This document shows positions 63,492 through 64,000 of a DNA stretch of 64,000 nucleotides, in pieces. Origin of the DNA: Rhodobacteraceae bacterium Alg238-R152 (GTDB lineage Bacteria > Pseudomonadota > Alphaproteobacteria > Rhodobacterales > Rhodobacteraceae); assembly GCA_900537125.1 (NCBI GenBank), contig UNRJ01000003.1, positions 124,001 through 188,000 of the forward strand. Direction: 5' to 3'. The first letter of the stretch is position 1. Each line of letters begins with the position of its first letter. Under the pieces are notes generated by a model. That model saw only the letters and a program-made list of their open reading frames with translations. It made no database searches and had not been told where the DNA came from. Both the position numbers and the translations under genes were made by a program.

Positions 63492-64000
63492 GTGGACGGA
63501 AATCCGATCGAAATCACATTGCATCAGTCGCTGAAGACCATTTCGGCGGCTGACTGGGATGCCTGCGCTGATCCCACTCCCAGCGGAACGGGTCGCGCTG
63601 AAAACCCCTTTGTCACCCACCGGTTCCTCCGTGCACTTGAGGACAGCGGCAGCGTTGGTTCCGGCACCGGCTGGCTGCCCCGCCACCTGACAGCCAAGGC
63701 CGGAGGCGAGGTCATCGCTGTCGCACCGATGTACATCAAGCAGCACAGCCAGGGCGAATACGTCTTTGACCACAATTGGGCCCACGCCTACGAACAAGCA
63801 GGCGGGCGCTATTACCCGAAGTTGCAAACCGCCGTGCCGTTTTCTCCGGTCACAGGTCGCCGCCTGATGACCCGTCCCGGTTGGGAAGCCACTGGCCAAT
63901 CCGCATTGGTGCAGGGCATGGTGCAGGTTGGCACCGACAATGGCCTGAGCGGCGCGCATATTACCTTTTGCACCCCGGAAGAGGTGCAGAACGGTCAAGA
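63492..64000 (+). CDS. FemAB/GNAT-like peptidoglycan-type protein (DUF482), N-terminal part
   Basis: First 169 residues; cut by the window end. NPFVTHRFLRALEDSGSVG, APMYIKQHSQGEYVFDHNWAHAYE and GGRYYPKLQTAVPFSPVTG are strong features of the COG3146/DUF482 family, which has a GNAT-type fold and is usually near 390 residues. Function is uncertain despite its peptidoglycan label. Starts with GTG 63492 preceded by AAGGAGG. Same strand as RidA and GDPD. Confidence 0.9.
   Translation, partial: MDGNPIEITLHQSLKTISAADWDACADPTPSGTGRAENPFVTHRFLRALEDSGSVGSGTGWLPRHLTAKAGGEVIAVAPMYIKQHSQGEYVFDHNWAHAYEQAGGRYYPKLQTAVPFSPVTGRRLMTRPGWEATGQSALVQGMVQVGTDNGLSGAHITFCTPEEVQNGQ

Overview
The window is chromosomal DNA of a Roseobacter-group alphaproteobacterium (Rhodobacteraceae). 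The evidence is the set of local gene orders and families: leuS-lptE-holA, a universal stress protein followed by NifU-like, tsaB and rimI, YbbN-like thioredoxin followed by a Lon-N-domain protein, Trm112 and a UbiH-type hydroxylase, ftsK followed by lolA, Hsp20 followed by a DUF1150 protein, a Rhodobacter-type porin, DUF2125, DUF3576 and DUF6653 proteins, and tandem FAD/GcvT dehydrogenases. The species cannot be fixed from sequence reading alone. No tRNA, rRNA, insertion sequence, prophage or CRISPR array was seen. Coding density is very high and many neighbours overlap by 4 bp.

Layout. 1-1838: BMP-family (nucleoside-type) ABC importer, ATPase cut by the window edge, with an NTF2-like gene between substrate-binding protein and ATPase. 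2011-4134: rimI, tsaB, NifU-like Fe-S protein and stress protein, with an Irr/ICE-like palindrome before the NifU gene. 4201-13867: branched-chain aminotransferase, DUF2125 protein, a short enoyl-CoA hydratase, D-lactate dehydrogenase, an MscS channel, a flavoprotein and a GST. 12836-18916: holA, lptE and leuS, then a glycosyltransferase on the opposite strand, then DUF3576. 19229-24951: porin, YggS, L,D-transpeptidase, a RibA with a degenerate RibB half, an OmpR-type regulator, a likely small RNA under an FNR box, and xthA. 25027-32211: thioredoxin, Lon-N, Trm112, UbiH-like, amidase, methyltransferases and a kinase-like protein. 32442-40997: an apparent methylated-amine catabolic cluster (XRE-cupin regulator, formaldehyde-type GFA protein, LysE exporter, two 816-residue FAD/GcvT dehydrogenases around a membrane SRPBCC protein, then RarD). 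40998-48159: small metabolic genes, msrC, two aminotransferases, sseA, an orphan Rossmann-like protein and smpB. 48178-55062: ftsK, lolA, hsp20 and glnK-amtB. 55322-64000: class A PBP, mlaC-mlaA, a type I secretion ABC/adaptor pair, RidA, GDPD and a FemAB-like protein cut by the window end.

The most interesting signals are non-coding. (1) Between the response regulator and xthA is a perfect TTGAT-N4-ATCAA FNR box, a -10-like hexamer at the class II distance, a stem-loop, an exposed CCTCCC and a UUCG terminator: a candidate oxygen-regulated small RNA of about 80 nt. (2) Three genes end in the same two-hairpin element followed by a conserved CCCCGGG-TAT core. Stem sequences differ between copies but pairing is kept, which indicates selection for structure. 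(3) Recognisable regulatory sites lie upstream of the NifU-like gene (Irr/ICE), hsp20 (sigma-32 plus a thermometer-like fold) and the XRE-cupin regulator (three 9-bp half sites). These are read from sequence and have not been tested.
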